NCBI RefSeq assembly: GCF_021401245.1
Contig: NZ_JACBFY010000001.1
Coordinates: 744,001 to 808,000, forward strand
Source: Pseudacidovorax sp. NFM-22
GTDB lineage: Bacteria > Pseudomonadota > Gammaproteobacteria > Burkholderiales > Burkholderiaceae_C
Direction of reading: 5' to 3'
Length of the DNA stretch: 64,000 bases
Shown here piece by piece: positions 8,524 through 16,981 of this stretch. The notes under the pieces were generated by a model. It did not search any database. It was not told the origin of the DNA and saw nothing but the letters and a program-made list of their open reading frames with translations. Position numbers and translations under genes: made by a program. Each line of letters begins with the position of its first letter. Within the stretch, counting starts at the first letter, position 1.

Positions 8524-9387
8524 ATGTTCGTCATCCTCGGTTACCTGGTCGCCCTGGGCTGCATCTTCGGCGGCTTCATCGCGCACGGCGGCAACATCGG
8601 CGTGGTGCTGCATGCCCTGCCCAACGAGATCCTGGTGATCGGCGGCGGCGCCATCGGTGCCTTCGTGGTCAACAACCAGCCCAAGGTGCTCAAGGCGACG
8701 ATGAAGGCCCTGCCCGCTTCGCTCAAGGGCTCCAAGTACACCAAGGCGCGCTACATGGAGCTGATGGCGCTGCTCTACGACATCCTGCAGAAGGCCCGCA
8801 AGGACGGGCTGATGTCCATCGAGAAGGACGTGGAGTCGCCGGCCGAGTCACCCATCTTCCAGGCCTATCCCAAGGTGGGCAGCGACCACCACGTGGTGGA
8901 GTTCACCACCGACTACCTGCGCATGATGGTCTCGGGCAACCTCAACGCGCACGAGATCGAGTCGCTGATGGACAGCGAGATCGAGACCCACCACCAGGAG
9001 GCCCATGGCCCCGTGGCCGCCCTGACGCGCCTGGCCGGCGGCCTGCCGGCCTTCGGCATCGTGGCCGCCGTGCTGGGCGTGGTGAACACCATGGGCTCGG
9101 TGGGCCAGCCCCCGGCCGTGCTCGGCGCCATGATCGGCTCGGCGCTGGTGGGCACCTTCCTCGGCATCCTGCTGGCCTACGGCGTGGTGGAGCCGCTCGC
9201 CGGCCTGCTGGAGCAGAAGGCAGAGGACGCGGGCAAGGAGCTCCAGTGCATCAAGACCACGCTGCTGGCCAGCATGCAGGGCTACAACCCGACCACGGCC
9301 ATCGAGTTCGGCCGCAAGGTGCTGTTCTCCACGGAGCGGCCGACCTTCAGCGAGCTGGAGAACCACGTCAAGAAGAAGCCGGCATGA
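8524..9387 (+). CDS. motA: MotA, flagellar stator protein
   Basis: MotA and MotB form the proton-driven stator. The 287-residue protein has the four expected membrane segments: about residues 2-20 (VILGYLVALGCIFGGFIA), 36-51, and a pair at about 170-190 and 200-220 (AAVLGVVNTMGSVGQPPAVL, then LVGTFLGILLAYGVVEPL). The cytoplasmic loop contains ARKDGLMSIEKDVESP, where the residues that contact FliG lie. motB follows, but a dispersed repeat about 120 bp long sits between the two genes, which is unusual for this tightly coupled pair. Confidence 0.97.
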   Translation: MFVILGYLVALGCIFGGFIAHGGNIGVVLHALPNEILVIGGGAIGAFVVNNQPKVLKATMKALPASLKGSKYTKARYMELMALLYDILQKARKDGLMSIEKDVESPAESPIFQAYPKVGSDHHVVEFTTDYLRMMVSGNLNAHEIESLMDSEIETHHQEAHGPVAALTRLAGGLPAFGIVAAVLGVVNTMGSVGQPPAVLGAMIGSALVGTFLGILLAYGVVEPLAGLLEQKAEDAGKELQCIKTTLLASMQGYNPTTAIEFGRKVLFSTERPTFSELENHVKKKPA

Positions 9388-9392
9388 GCAGG

Positions 9393-9512
9393 ACCACCCC
9401 CGTTTCTTGCTCACTTCGTGTAGCCGAATCCCCCCTCGAGGGGGCGCGCCCGGCGGCCTGGCGAAGCCAGTTCCGCGGGCGCACCGGCATGGCCTGCTCC
9501 GCGGCCGCCTGA
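9393..9512. repeat. Dispersed repeat, copy A (motA-motB gap)
   Basis: The core GAGGGGGCGCGCCCGGCGGC, followed by a GAAGCCAG segment, CCGCGGGCGC and TGGCCTGCTCCGCGGCCGC, recurs at 34599-34714 and, in diverged form, at 21419-21568. It contains several GC-rich inverted arms. It is intergenic and does not interrupt a gene. Confidence 0.8.
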
Positions 9513-9549
9513 CCGAGCCCGCGCTCCACCTCGTCTTCAGCAAAGCACC

Positions 9550-10548
9550 ATGGCCACCGGCTCGTCGGGGCGCAAGCTCCAGCCCATCATCGTCAAGCGC
9601 GTCAAGAAGACGGTGCATGCGAGCCATGGCGGCGCCTGGAAGATCGCGTACGCCGATTTCGTGACGGCCATGATGGCCTTCTTCCTGCTGATGTGGCTGC
9701 TGGGCTCGACCACCAAGGGCGACCTGCAGGGCATCGCCAGCTACTTCAACTCGCCGCTGAAGGTCGAGATGGCCGGCGGGCCAGGCACGGGCAGCAGCTC
9801 CAGCATCGTGACCGGCGGCGGCAACGACCTCACCCGCACCACCGGCGAGATGCGCCGCAGCACCGAGGTGGGCAAGGACCCGACCCGCTCGCACACGGCC
9901 GAGGCCCGCGCCCAGGCCGCGCGCGAGGACGCGCGCAAGCTCGAGGCCCTGCGCGGCCGCATCGAGGTGCTGATCACCAGCGACGTGAAGCTGCGCGAGT
10001 TCCGCTCGCAGATCCGCCTGGAGACCACGCCCGACGGCCTGGAGATCCAGATCGTCGATGCCCAGCAGCGGCCGATGTTCGACACCGGCAGCGCGCTGGT
10101 GAAGCCCTACATGCGCGACATCCTGGGTGCCATCGGCGGCTCGCTCAAGGGCATCGACAACAAGGTGAGCCTGGCCGGCCACACCGATTCCACGCCCTAC
10201 GGCAATGGCGAGCGCGGCTACAGCAACTGGGAGCTGTCGGCCGACCGCGCCAATGCCTCGCGCCGCGAACTGGTGGCCGCCGGCATGCCCGAGGACAAGC
10301 TGATCCGCGTGGTGGGCCTGGCCGCCAGCGACCCGCTGGACAAGAACGACCGCACCGCCGCCATCAACCGCCGCATCAGCATCACCGTGCTCACCCGCGA
10401 GGCCGAGGCCCGCATGGAGGGCCGCCGGAGCATGGAGGCCGGCGATGCCGTGAAGGCATTGCAGGAGCAGGCGACGCCCGCACCGGCTGCTGCGGCCAGC
10501 GCGCCGGCGGCAACGCCCAGGCAGAACGTGGCGGACGCCAAGTCCTGA
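9550..10548 (+). CDS. motB: MotB, flagellar stator protein
   Basis: MotB anchors the stator to peptidoglycan and carries the proton-binding aspartate. The single membrane helix (YADFVTAMMAFFLLMWLLGS, about residues 35-54) contains that Asp right after Ala (YAD). The C-terminal OmpA-type peptidoglycan-binding domain is seen in VSLAGHTDSTPY and NWELSADRANASRRELVAAG. The length of 332 residues is normal, with a disordered Ala/Pro tail. It should be co-transcribed with motA despite the repeat between them. Confidence 0.97.
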   Translation: MATGSSGRKLQPIIVKRVKKTVHASHGGAWKIAYADFVTAMMAFFLLMWLLGSTTKGDLQGIASYFNSPLKVEMAGGPGTGSSSSIVTGGGNDLTRTTGEMRRSTEVGKDPTRSHTAEARAQAAREDARKLEALRGRIEVLITSDVKLREFRSQIRLETTPDGLEIQIVDAQQRPMFDTGSALVKPYMRDILGAIGGSLKGIDNKVSLAGHTDSTPYGNGERGYSNWELSADRANASRRELVAAGMPEDKLIRVVGLAASDPLDKNDRTAAINRRISITVLTREAEARMEGRRSMEAGDAVKALQEQATPAPAAAASAPAATPRQNVADAKS

Positions 10549-10678
10549 GCCTGCGCACACGCGCGCCGGGCGGTCCGCCGAAGGCCCGAACAGCCACGCC
10601 ACGCCGCCGCATATCGGCCCTTCGGCGCACGGGTGCCGCCCCTACAGTGGCAAGGCCCCGATTGCGTCGAAAGCGACC

Positions 10679-13129
10679 ATGCCTCCTTCCACCCTCCGGC
10701 CCTCCGAGTTGCCCGCACTGCCGGCGCTGCTGCCGCCCGGCGTGCACACGCTGTCGCTGGACTGCTTCGACACGCTGCTGTGGCGCCGCGTCGCGCAGCC
10801 CATCGACGTGTTCCATGCCCTGCAGCAGCGGCCTGCGGCCCAGGCAACGGGCCTGACGGCCGCCTGGCGCGCCATCAGCGAAACACAGGCCCGGCGCCGC
10901 AAGGAGCTGCGCACCGGCCTGCCCGAGGTGACGATCGACGAGATCTACCGGCAGGCCCTGCCCCAGGCCACCGCCGCGCAGCGCCAGGCGCTGTGCGACG
11001 CCGAGTTCGACTGCGAGGCCGAGGCGGGCTTCATCCATCCACGCACGCTGGCGCTGATCCGCGAGGCCAAGGCCCGCGGCCTGCGCGTCATCGTCGTGAG
11101 CGACACCTACTGGAGCGCCGCCGAGCTGCGCCGCCTGCTGTGCCGGGTGATGGACGACCCCGACTGCGCCGGCATCGATGCCATCCACTGCTCCAGCGAA
11201 CTGGGCCGCGGCAAGAGCGCCGGCGGCTGGAAGGAGGTGCTGCGGCGCGAAGGCGGCAACCCCGCCCATCTCTTCCATGTGGGCGACCATCCGGTGGCCG
11301 ATGCCGAGGCCGCACGGCAGGCCGGCATCGGCGCGGCCCAGCTGCTGCCGCTCGACGAGACCACCAAGGCACAGGCGGGCGACCGCCTGCAGGCCGCGCT
11401 GCAGCTGATGCCGCAGCTGCGTGCGGAACGCCCCGTGCCCAGCCTCTTCCATGGCGTCCTCTCGCTGGGGGACGAGCAGGCGGCCACGGTGGCCGATCGC
11501 ATCGGCCATGGGGCGGTCGGCCCGATCCTCGCGGCCTTTGCCGAATTCATCCTCCAGCAGCAACAGGCCCTGGCCGCACGCGGGCCGCGGGTGCGCACGG
11601 CCTTCCTGATGCGCGACGGGCACCTGCCGCAACGGGCCTGCGAGGCCCTGGCGCCAGGCGTGCTGGACGCCAGCGCGCTGCACATCTCGCGCTTCGCGGC
11701 CATCGCCGCCTCGCTGCGCACGCAGGACGACGTGCTGGGCGTGCTGGCGAGTTCGCTCAGCGTGCACACGCTGGACATCCTGGCGCGCCAGCTGCTGCTG
11801 CCGCCCGACATGGCGCGCCAGCTGGTGGCCCAGGCCAGGCGGCAGCCGGACCCGGCCCGCGCCTTCGCCAATGCCGTGCAGCAGCCGGCCGTGCTGCGCA
11901 CCATCTTTGCGCAATCGCAGGCCTACGGCCGCCGGCTCGTGGCCCATGTCCGCAGCCGCACCGGCGTGCAACCGGGCGAGCGGCTGATGCTGGTGGACCT
12001 GGGCTATGCGGGCACGGTGCAGACCGCGCTGGCGCCCGTGCTGAAGGAAGCCCTGGGCGTGGAGCTCTTTGGTGCCTACCTGCTCGCACGCAACGCCACG
12101 CTGCATGGGCCGGACCGCCGCGCTCTCATCGATGCGCACTGGGCGGACGAACGGCTGGTGGTCGCGCTCACCACCTTCATCGGCATCTTCGAGAAGATCT
12201 GTGCCCTGGCGGCCCCCAGCACGGAGGCCTACGACGACGACGGCACGCCGCGGGCGGCGGCAGGGGCGCGCCAGCGCGTGGCATCGCCACAGGTCGAGGC
12301 GATGCAGGCGGCCTGCCTGCGCTTCGTCGCGCAGTGGCGCGATTGGCCTGCCACCTGCCGCGGCCTCGCGGACCTGGTGGAGCTGGGCATCAATGCCGCC
12401 GCCGACCTGGGGCGGCTCGTCTACTTTCCCTCGCCCGACGAGACCGAATGCCTGGCCAGCCTGCAGTTCGACATGAACCTCGGCTCGTCGCTCGCCCATC
12501 CGGTGATCGACCTGGCGGCGGCCGCGCAGGAGTTCCGCCGGGAGGGCTTCGCCATGCTGACGCACGACTTCCGCGACCTCCGCGTGGGGCATCCCGCCGA
12601 ATTGCGGCACCTGGATGCGGGACTGTCCAACCTGCTGCTCGACGCCGTGCGCTTCGGCTTTGCGCTGGACGCCGGCCGCGGCGGCCAGCGTCGGCAGCAA
12701 CTGGCCGTCCTGCTGGCCAACCGCACGCAACATGCCCTGCAGGAGGTGACCGCCATCGCCACCCATGACGGCTACCACCAGCTGGTGCTGCCGCTGAGTG
12801 CCAGCTTCGACATGAGCGTGCTCTGGGGCCGCCACCTGCGCTGCATCCAGCTCGACGCCATCCAGCGCCTGACCCTGGGCACGCTGCAGGATGCGCCGGT
12901 CGACCTGCAGCTGGGCCGCGATGTGCTGCTGGACCAGGCCACCTTCGACGACGACGGCCTGCTGCGGCTGGAGCCGGGCGGAATGATGTACGTCCCCGCC
13001 GCCCGCGCCCCGGTGGCCCCGGGCACCGTGCTGCGCATCGTCTACCGGCCCCTCGTCGAGCGCGACGCCGCGCCGGCCGCCCATCCCTCCCCCGCGGCCG
13101 ATGCCGCGGCACCGGAGCTCGTTTCGTGA
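10679..13129 (+). CDS. Large HAD-superfamily protein of unknown role in the flagellar locus
   Basis: This 816-residue protein has an N-terminal haloacid-dehalogenase fold: motif I LDCFDTLL (Asp28, Asp31), motif II VVSDTYWS near residue 139, a Lys in GRGKSAG, and motif IV HVGDHPVADAE near residue 200. All catalytic positions look present. A second region around residue 306 (FLMRDGHLP) resembles a segment common in large HAD proteins of surface-polysaccharide loci. The rest, about 400 residues, is unrecognised. Its TGA overlaps the GTG start of the next gene by 4 bp, so the two are surely co-translated. It lies between motB and flhB, where no structural flagellar gene belongs. A role in modifying flagellin or a surface glycan is inferred, not shown. 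Confidence 0.75.
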   Translation: MPPSTLRPSELPALPALLPPGVHTLSLDCFDTLLWRRVAQPIDVFHALQQRPAAQATGLTAAWRAISETQARRRKELRTGLPEVTIDEIYRQALPQATAAQRQALCDAEFDCEAEAGFIHPRTLALIREAKARGLRVIVVSDTYWSAAELRRLLCRVMDDPDCAGIDAIHCSSELGRGKSAGGWKEVLRREGGNPAHLFHVGDHPVADAEAARQAGIGAAQLLPLDETTKAQAGDRLQAALQLMPQLRAERPVPSLFHGVLSLGDEQAATVADRIGHGAVGPILAAFAEFILQQQQALAARGPRVRTAFLMRDGHLPQRACEALAPGVLDASALHISRFAAIAASLRTQDDVLGVLASSLSVHTLDILARQLLLPPDMARQLVAQARRQPDPARAFANAVQQPAVLRTIFAQSQAYGRRLVAHVRSRTGVQPGERLMLVDLGYAGTVQTALAPVLKEALGVELFGAYLLARNATLHGPDRRALIDAHWADERLVVALTTFIGIFEKICALAAPSTEAYDDDGTPRAAAGARQRVASPQVEAMQAACLRFVAQWRDWPATCRGLADLVELGINAAADLGRLVYFPSPDETECLASLQFDMNLGSSLAHPVIDLAAAAQEFRREGFAMLTHDFRDLRVGHPAELRHLDAGLSNLLLDAVRFGFALDAGRGGQRRQQLAVLLANRTQHALQEVTAIATHDGYHQLVLPLSASFDMSVLWGRHLRCIQLDAIQRLTLGTLQDAPVDLQLGRDVLLDQATFDDDGLLRLEPGGMMYVPAARAPVAPGTVLRIVYRPLVERDAAPAAHPSPAADAAAPELVS

Positions 13130-15726
13130 ACGCCCCGCTCACCGCCTTTCCCGCGCCCTCGCCCGCCCGGCGCGCCGCGCAGCTCTGCCTGGGCCCCACC
13201 GCGCCGCTGTGCCTCGGCAGCTCGGCCGAACTGCTCGCCGAGCTGCTGGGCCCTGCCGACCCGGGCGCCCCGCGGCTCGTCGGTGCCGACGCTGCGATGG
13301 ACGTGCAGGCCCTGCGCAGTGCACTGGGCGAATGGCCGCGCACCCGCGGCGCGACCGCCCCTGGCATCGCATGGGCATTGCGCTGGGCAGACGCGGACGG
13401 GCCCGGCCTGCGGGCCCGGCTCGATGCACTGCGTGCCGCGGGCGCGCAGGACCTGCTGGCCCTGGTGGCAGAGCCGCCCGCGGGACTGCCGGCCGGCGCC
13501 GCCCGCGCGCACATCGAGCGACAGGCCTTCGCCGCGGGCTTCCGCAAGCACCCGGCCTACCACCTGTGCCTGCCCTACGAGGCACTGGACGCGGACGCGT
13601 GGCCGCTCGTCGTGCCGCTGCAGCGCATTCCCGATGCGGCCTTGGCGGCATATCCGCAGGACCAGCTGCTGGCCGAGCGCGACCTGCACATGGACATGCT
13701 GCGCGAGACCGGCGAGCGCGCCGATGCCCACCTCATCCGCTACCAGTGGACCGCCAGCCTGGCCCGTGCCGGCGACCGCGTGCTCGACGCCGCCTGCGGC
13801 CTGGGCTATGGCAGCTACATCCTGGCGCGGCACAGCAGCTGCGCCAGCGTCACCGGCATCGACGGCAGCGCCTATGCCATCGACTATGCGCGGCAGAACT
13901 TCGCCACGCAGGACGAGCGCCTGGCCTTCCACGCCGGCTACCTGCCGCGCGACCTGGCGCAACTGCCCGACGCCAGCTTCGAGCTCATCGTGTCCTTCGA
14001 GACCCTGGAGCATGTGGAGGAGCCGCAACAGACGCTGGCGGCCTTCGAGCGCCTGCTGGCGCCGGGCGGCCGCATCGTGGTCAGCGTGCCCAACGACTGG
14101 AGCGACGAGACCGGCGAAGACCCCAACCCGCACCACCTGCATGTCTACACCCTCGACCGGCTGCGGCGCGAGTTCTCGACGCATTTCGTGCGCGACCGGC
14201 TGGTGCAGCAGATCGCCAGCGGCTGCAAGTCCGGCCTCGGCGGCGGCCAGTGGATGCGCATGCCCCGCACCTGGCGCGAGCTGCCGGCCGAGACACGCAT
14301 GCCGCCGGACAGCGAGTGGTGGATCATGGGCGGCCACAAGCCAGCGCTGCAGCCGGCGGTCGACCTGTCGCACATCAGCTATGCCACGGCCCAGCGGCCC
14401 TGGCGGCGCGAGGCCGGCGCGGCCCAGGCCCCCATCGCCCGCGGCCTGGTGCTGGCCATGCACTGCGTGCCTGCCAGCGTGGACCCGCGCATCGAAGCCT
14501 TCTGGCTGGCGCTGGCAGAGCAGTTGGCCAGCCAGGGCCTGCGCCTCGTGCTCCTGGCCACCACGGCCATCGAGACGCCGGGGCTGGACGCTCTGCCCAT
14601 CCCCTTTGCGCTGACCGACTTCGCCCGCTGGCGCGGCCAGCCCTCGCAGGGCATCGCCATCGACGAGCAGGACATCCTCGACACCGTGGCCTGGTACCGC
14701 TGCAGCTATGCCGAAGCCGAGGACGCGCAGCGCGTGGCCCATGAGTTCCTGGGCGATGTGCTGGACCAGCTGCGGCCCTGCGCCGTGCTGGGCTGGCAGA
14801 GCCTGAACCCGGTGACGCGCCGCCTGCGGCACCTCGGCCGTGCGCGCGACATCCCCTTCTGGTCGGTGGAGCGCGGCTGGCTCAAGTACACGCTCATGGT
14901 CGACACGGGCGAGAACAACGGCCTGAGCGAGCAGGCCACCAGCCTGGCGCTGGGCCATGCCGCCGCCACCTGCGCCGAAGCGCCGGCGCAGGTGGCCGCA
15001 CTGGTCGAGCGCATGCGGACCATCGACTCGCCCGACCGCTACGACGCGCCCGCCGAACTCGACCGGGCGGCCGCAAGAAGCGCCTGGGGCATCGGCGACG
15101 AGGACTGGGTGCTTGCGCTCTTCACCCACGGGGAGCCCAGCCTGCACGGCCGCGACCAGGACTGCCTGGCCGACCTGCACGACTGCAGCCACGCCAGCCT
15201 GCAGGCGCGCGTGGACGCGCTGTGCGAACGCGTGGTGGCCGACGGCCACTGGCTGCTGGTGCAGGAGCACCCCTTCAACCTCGCCGCCGGACGCGTGCTG
15301 GCCTTGCCGACGCATCCGCGCATCCTGCGCGTGCAGCAGAGCACGGCCACCGTCTTCGGCGCGGCCGATGCCCTGCTCTTCACGCTCAGCACGCTGCAGT
15401 TCGACGCCGTCTTCACCGGCAAGCCCTTCGGCCTGCTGGCGCGCAGCCTGCTCGCCCCGGTGGAGGGCGTGCCCTGGATGCGCGAGGCCGCACAGGCCCA
15501 GGACTTCCTGGGCCTGCTGCGCGACACCGCTGCCTGGCCGGCCACGCAGCAGCGGCTGCTGCAGCGCCTCGCGCATTGGCACACGCAGGCGCTGCTCGAT
15601 CTGCACGGCGACGCACTGGCACCCGCGGCCCGCCGCCTGGCCGCGCACCTGGCGCAGTTCGAGCGACCGCTGGACAGTGGCTTCGACCAGCGCGTGGACC
15701 GGCTGCTCCAGCGCTGGGGCGGCTGA
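13126..15726 (+). CDS. SAM methyltransferase fused to a capsule-synthesis-like (KpsC/KpsS type) domain
   Basis: This 866-residue protein has at least two parts. Around residue 218 there is a class I methyltransferase motif (RVLDAACGLGYGSYILA, then the acidic TGIDGS and FETLEHVEEPQQTL). From about residue 440 a second domain resembles capsule-polysaccharide synthesis proteins of the KpsC/KpsS group, most clearly SVERGWLKYTLMVD followed by Gly/Asn-rich residues, and LLVQEHPFN. The GTG start overlaps the previous stop by 4 bp. The order motB, HAD protein, this gene, flhB suggests a dedicated modification of flagellin or of a glycan. No substrate can be read from the sequence, and I do not know a characterised homologue with this fusion. 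Confidence 0.7.
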   Translation: MNAPLTAFPAPSPARRAAQLCLGPTAPLCLGSSAELLAELLGPADPGAPRLVGADAAMDVQALRSALGEWPRTRGATAPGIAWALRWADADGPGLRARLDALRAAGAQDLLALVAEPPAGLPAGAARAHIERQAFAAGFRKHPAYHLCLPYEALDADAWPLVVPLQRIPDAALAAYPQDQLLAERDLHMDMLRETGERADAHLIRYQWTASLARAGDRVLDAACGLGYGSYILARHSSCASVTGIDGSAYAIDYARQNFATQDERLAFHAGYLPRDLAQLPDASFELIVSFETLEHVEEPQQTLAAFERLLAPGGRIVVSVPNDWSDETGEDPNPHHLHVYTLDRLRREFSTHFVRDRLVQQIASGCKSGLGGGQWMRMPRTWRELPAETRMPPDSEWWIMGGHKPALQPAVDLSHISYATAQRPWRREAGAAQAPIARGLVLAMHCVPASVDPRIEAFWLALAEQLASQGLRLVLLATTAIETPGLDALPIPFALTDFARWRGQPSQGIAIDEQDILDTVAWYRCSYAEAEDAQRVAHEFLGDVLDQLRPCAVLGWQSLNPVTRRLRHLGRARDIPFWSVERGWLKYTLMVDTGENNGLSEQATSLALGHAAATCAEAPAQVAALVERMRTIDSPDRYDAPAELDRAAARSAWGIGDEDWVLALFTHGEPSLHGRDQDCLADLHDCSHASLQARVDALCERVVADGHWLLVQEHPFNLAAGRVLALPTHPRILRVQQSTATVFGAADALLFTLSTLQFDAVFTGKPFGLLARSLLAPVEGVPWMREAAQAQDFLGLLRDTAAWPATQQRLLQRLAHWHTQALLDLHGDALAPAARRLAAHLAQFERPLDSGFDQRVDRLLQRWGG

Positions 15727-15751
15727 ATAAGGGGCACAGGCCGCCCCTTAT
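15727..15751 (+). terminator. Terminator-like hairpin after the methyltransferase-fusion gene
   Basis: ATAAGGGG and CCCCTTAT form a perfect 8-bp stem with a 9-nt loop, beginning right after the stop codon. A short T-run (CTTTT) follows about 5 bp later. It probably ends the two-gene unit before flhB. Confidence 0.6.
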
Positions 15752-15814
15752 CCGGCTTTTGAAACAGCCCCCGCTGCCGAGAATGCCCCGAACCGCCCAC
15801 CGCCGTTCGCGCCC

Positions 15815-16981
15815 ATGTCATCCAGCAGCCAGGACAAGAAGCTCCCCGCCACGCAGCGGCGCCTGGACCAGGCCCGCCGCGACGGGCAGGTGCCCCGCTC
15901 GCGCGACCTGACCCACCTGGCCGTGGTCGGCACCGGCGCGGTGGCTCTGCTGCTGCTGGCCCCCACCGCCTTCGGTGCGCTGCGCGACGCTCTGGCCGCG
16001 GCCCTGCATTTCAATGCCGCCGACGCCATGCGCCCCGCCGCCATGGGCGAGCGGCTGACGCAGCTGGGCCTGCTCGGCATCGCGGCCTGCGTGGGCTTTG
16101 CCGTCATCGTCATCGCGGCCTCGGTGATCGCCACGCTGGCCACCGGCGGCTGGGTGATGAGCGCCAAGGCCATCACGCCGGACCTCGACCGGCTCAACCC
16201 CTTGTCCGGCCTCGGCCGCCTCTTCAGCAAGCAGCAGGCGAGCACCGTGCTCAAGCTGGTGCTGCTGTCGGCCCTCCTGGCCGGCGTGGGCTTCGTCTAC
16301 GTGCGCGGATCCATGGATGCGCTGGCGCGCATGGTGCTGATGCCCGCCCCCGGTGCCCTGCCCTACTTCGCCGACTGGCTGGTGCAGGGCACCGCGCTGG
16401 CGATGCTGGTCCTGGTGGCCGCCGCCATCGCCGACGTGCCGCTGCAAGGCTGGCTGCACCGCTCGCGCCTGCGCATGTCGCACGAGGAGGTGAAGCAGGA
16501 GCACAAGGAGACCGACGGCAATCCGCACGTCAAGGGCCAGCAGCGCAAGGCCGCGCGCGCCATCCTCCAGCGCGCCAGCATCACGGCGGTGCCGCGCGCC
16601 GACTTCGTGGTGATGAACCCGACCCACTTCGCCGTGGCCCTGTGCTACGACGAGGCCAACATGGCAGCGCCGCATGTGATCTCCAAGGGCTCGGACCTGC
16701 TGGCCATGAAGATCCGCGACATCGCCAAGTCGCACGACATCCCGGTCATTCAGTCGCCGATGCTGGCCCGCGCGCTGTATGCGCATGCCGAGATCGACCA
16801 GCCCATCCCCAGCCAGCTCTTCACCGCCGTGGCGCAGATCCTCGCCTATGTGTACCGCCTGAAGGCCGCCATCGCCGGCCGTGGCGCCTGGCCGCAGACC
16901 GTGCCCGAACCGGTGGTGCCGGCCGAGCTCGATCCGCTCAACGACCCCAAGGCCCTGGCCGACCTGGAGGATGAGGCATGA
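15815..16981 (+). CDS. flhB: FlhB, flagellar export gate / substrate-specificity switch
   Basis: FlhB is an inner-membrane export protein that cleaves itself at NPTH and so switches export from rod/hook to filament proteins. The autocleavage motif is intact (VVMNPTHFAVAL). Four hydrophobic segments lie in the first ~210 residues, followed by the charged cytoplasmic linker (MSHEEVKQEHKETDGNPHVK). The N-terminus (ATQRRLDQARRDGQVPRSRD) is typical. At 388 residues it is normal length. It overlaps flhA by 4 bp (ATGA). Confidence 0.97.
   Translation: MSSSSQDKKLPATQRRLDQARRDGQVPRSRDLTHLAVVGTGAVALLLLAPTAFGALRDALAAALHFNAADAMRPAAMGERLTQLGLLGIAACVGFAVIVIAASVIATLATGGWVMSAKAITPDLDRLNPLSGLGRLFSKQQASTVLKLVLLSALLAGVGFVYVRGSMDALARMVLMPAPGALPYFADWLVQGTALAMLVLVAAAIADVPLQGWLHRSRLRMSHEEVKQEHKETDGNPHVKGQQRKAARAILQRASITAVPRADFVVMNPTHFAVALCYDEANMAAPHVISKGSDLLAMKIRDIAKSHDIPVIQSPMLARALYAHAEIDQPIPSQLFTAVAQILAYVYRLKAAIAGRGAWPQTVPEPVVPAELDPLNDPKALADLEDEA

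Noticed and set aside
10549..10678. FliA-type promoter before the HAD gene
   Set aside because: TACAGTGG is present but no -10 lies at the right distance.
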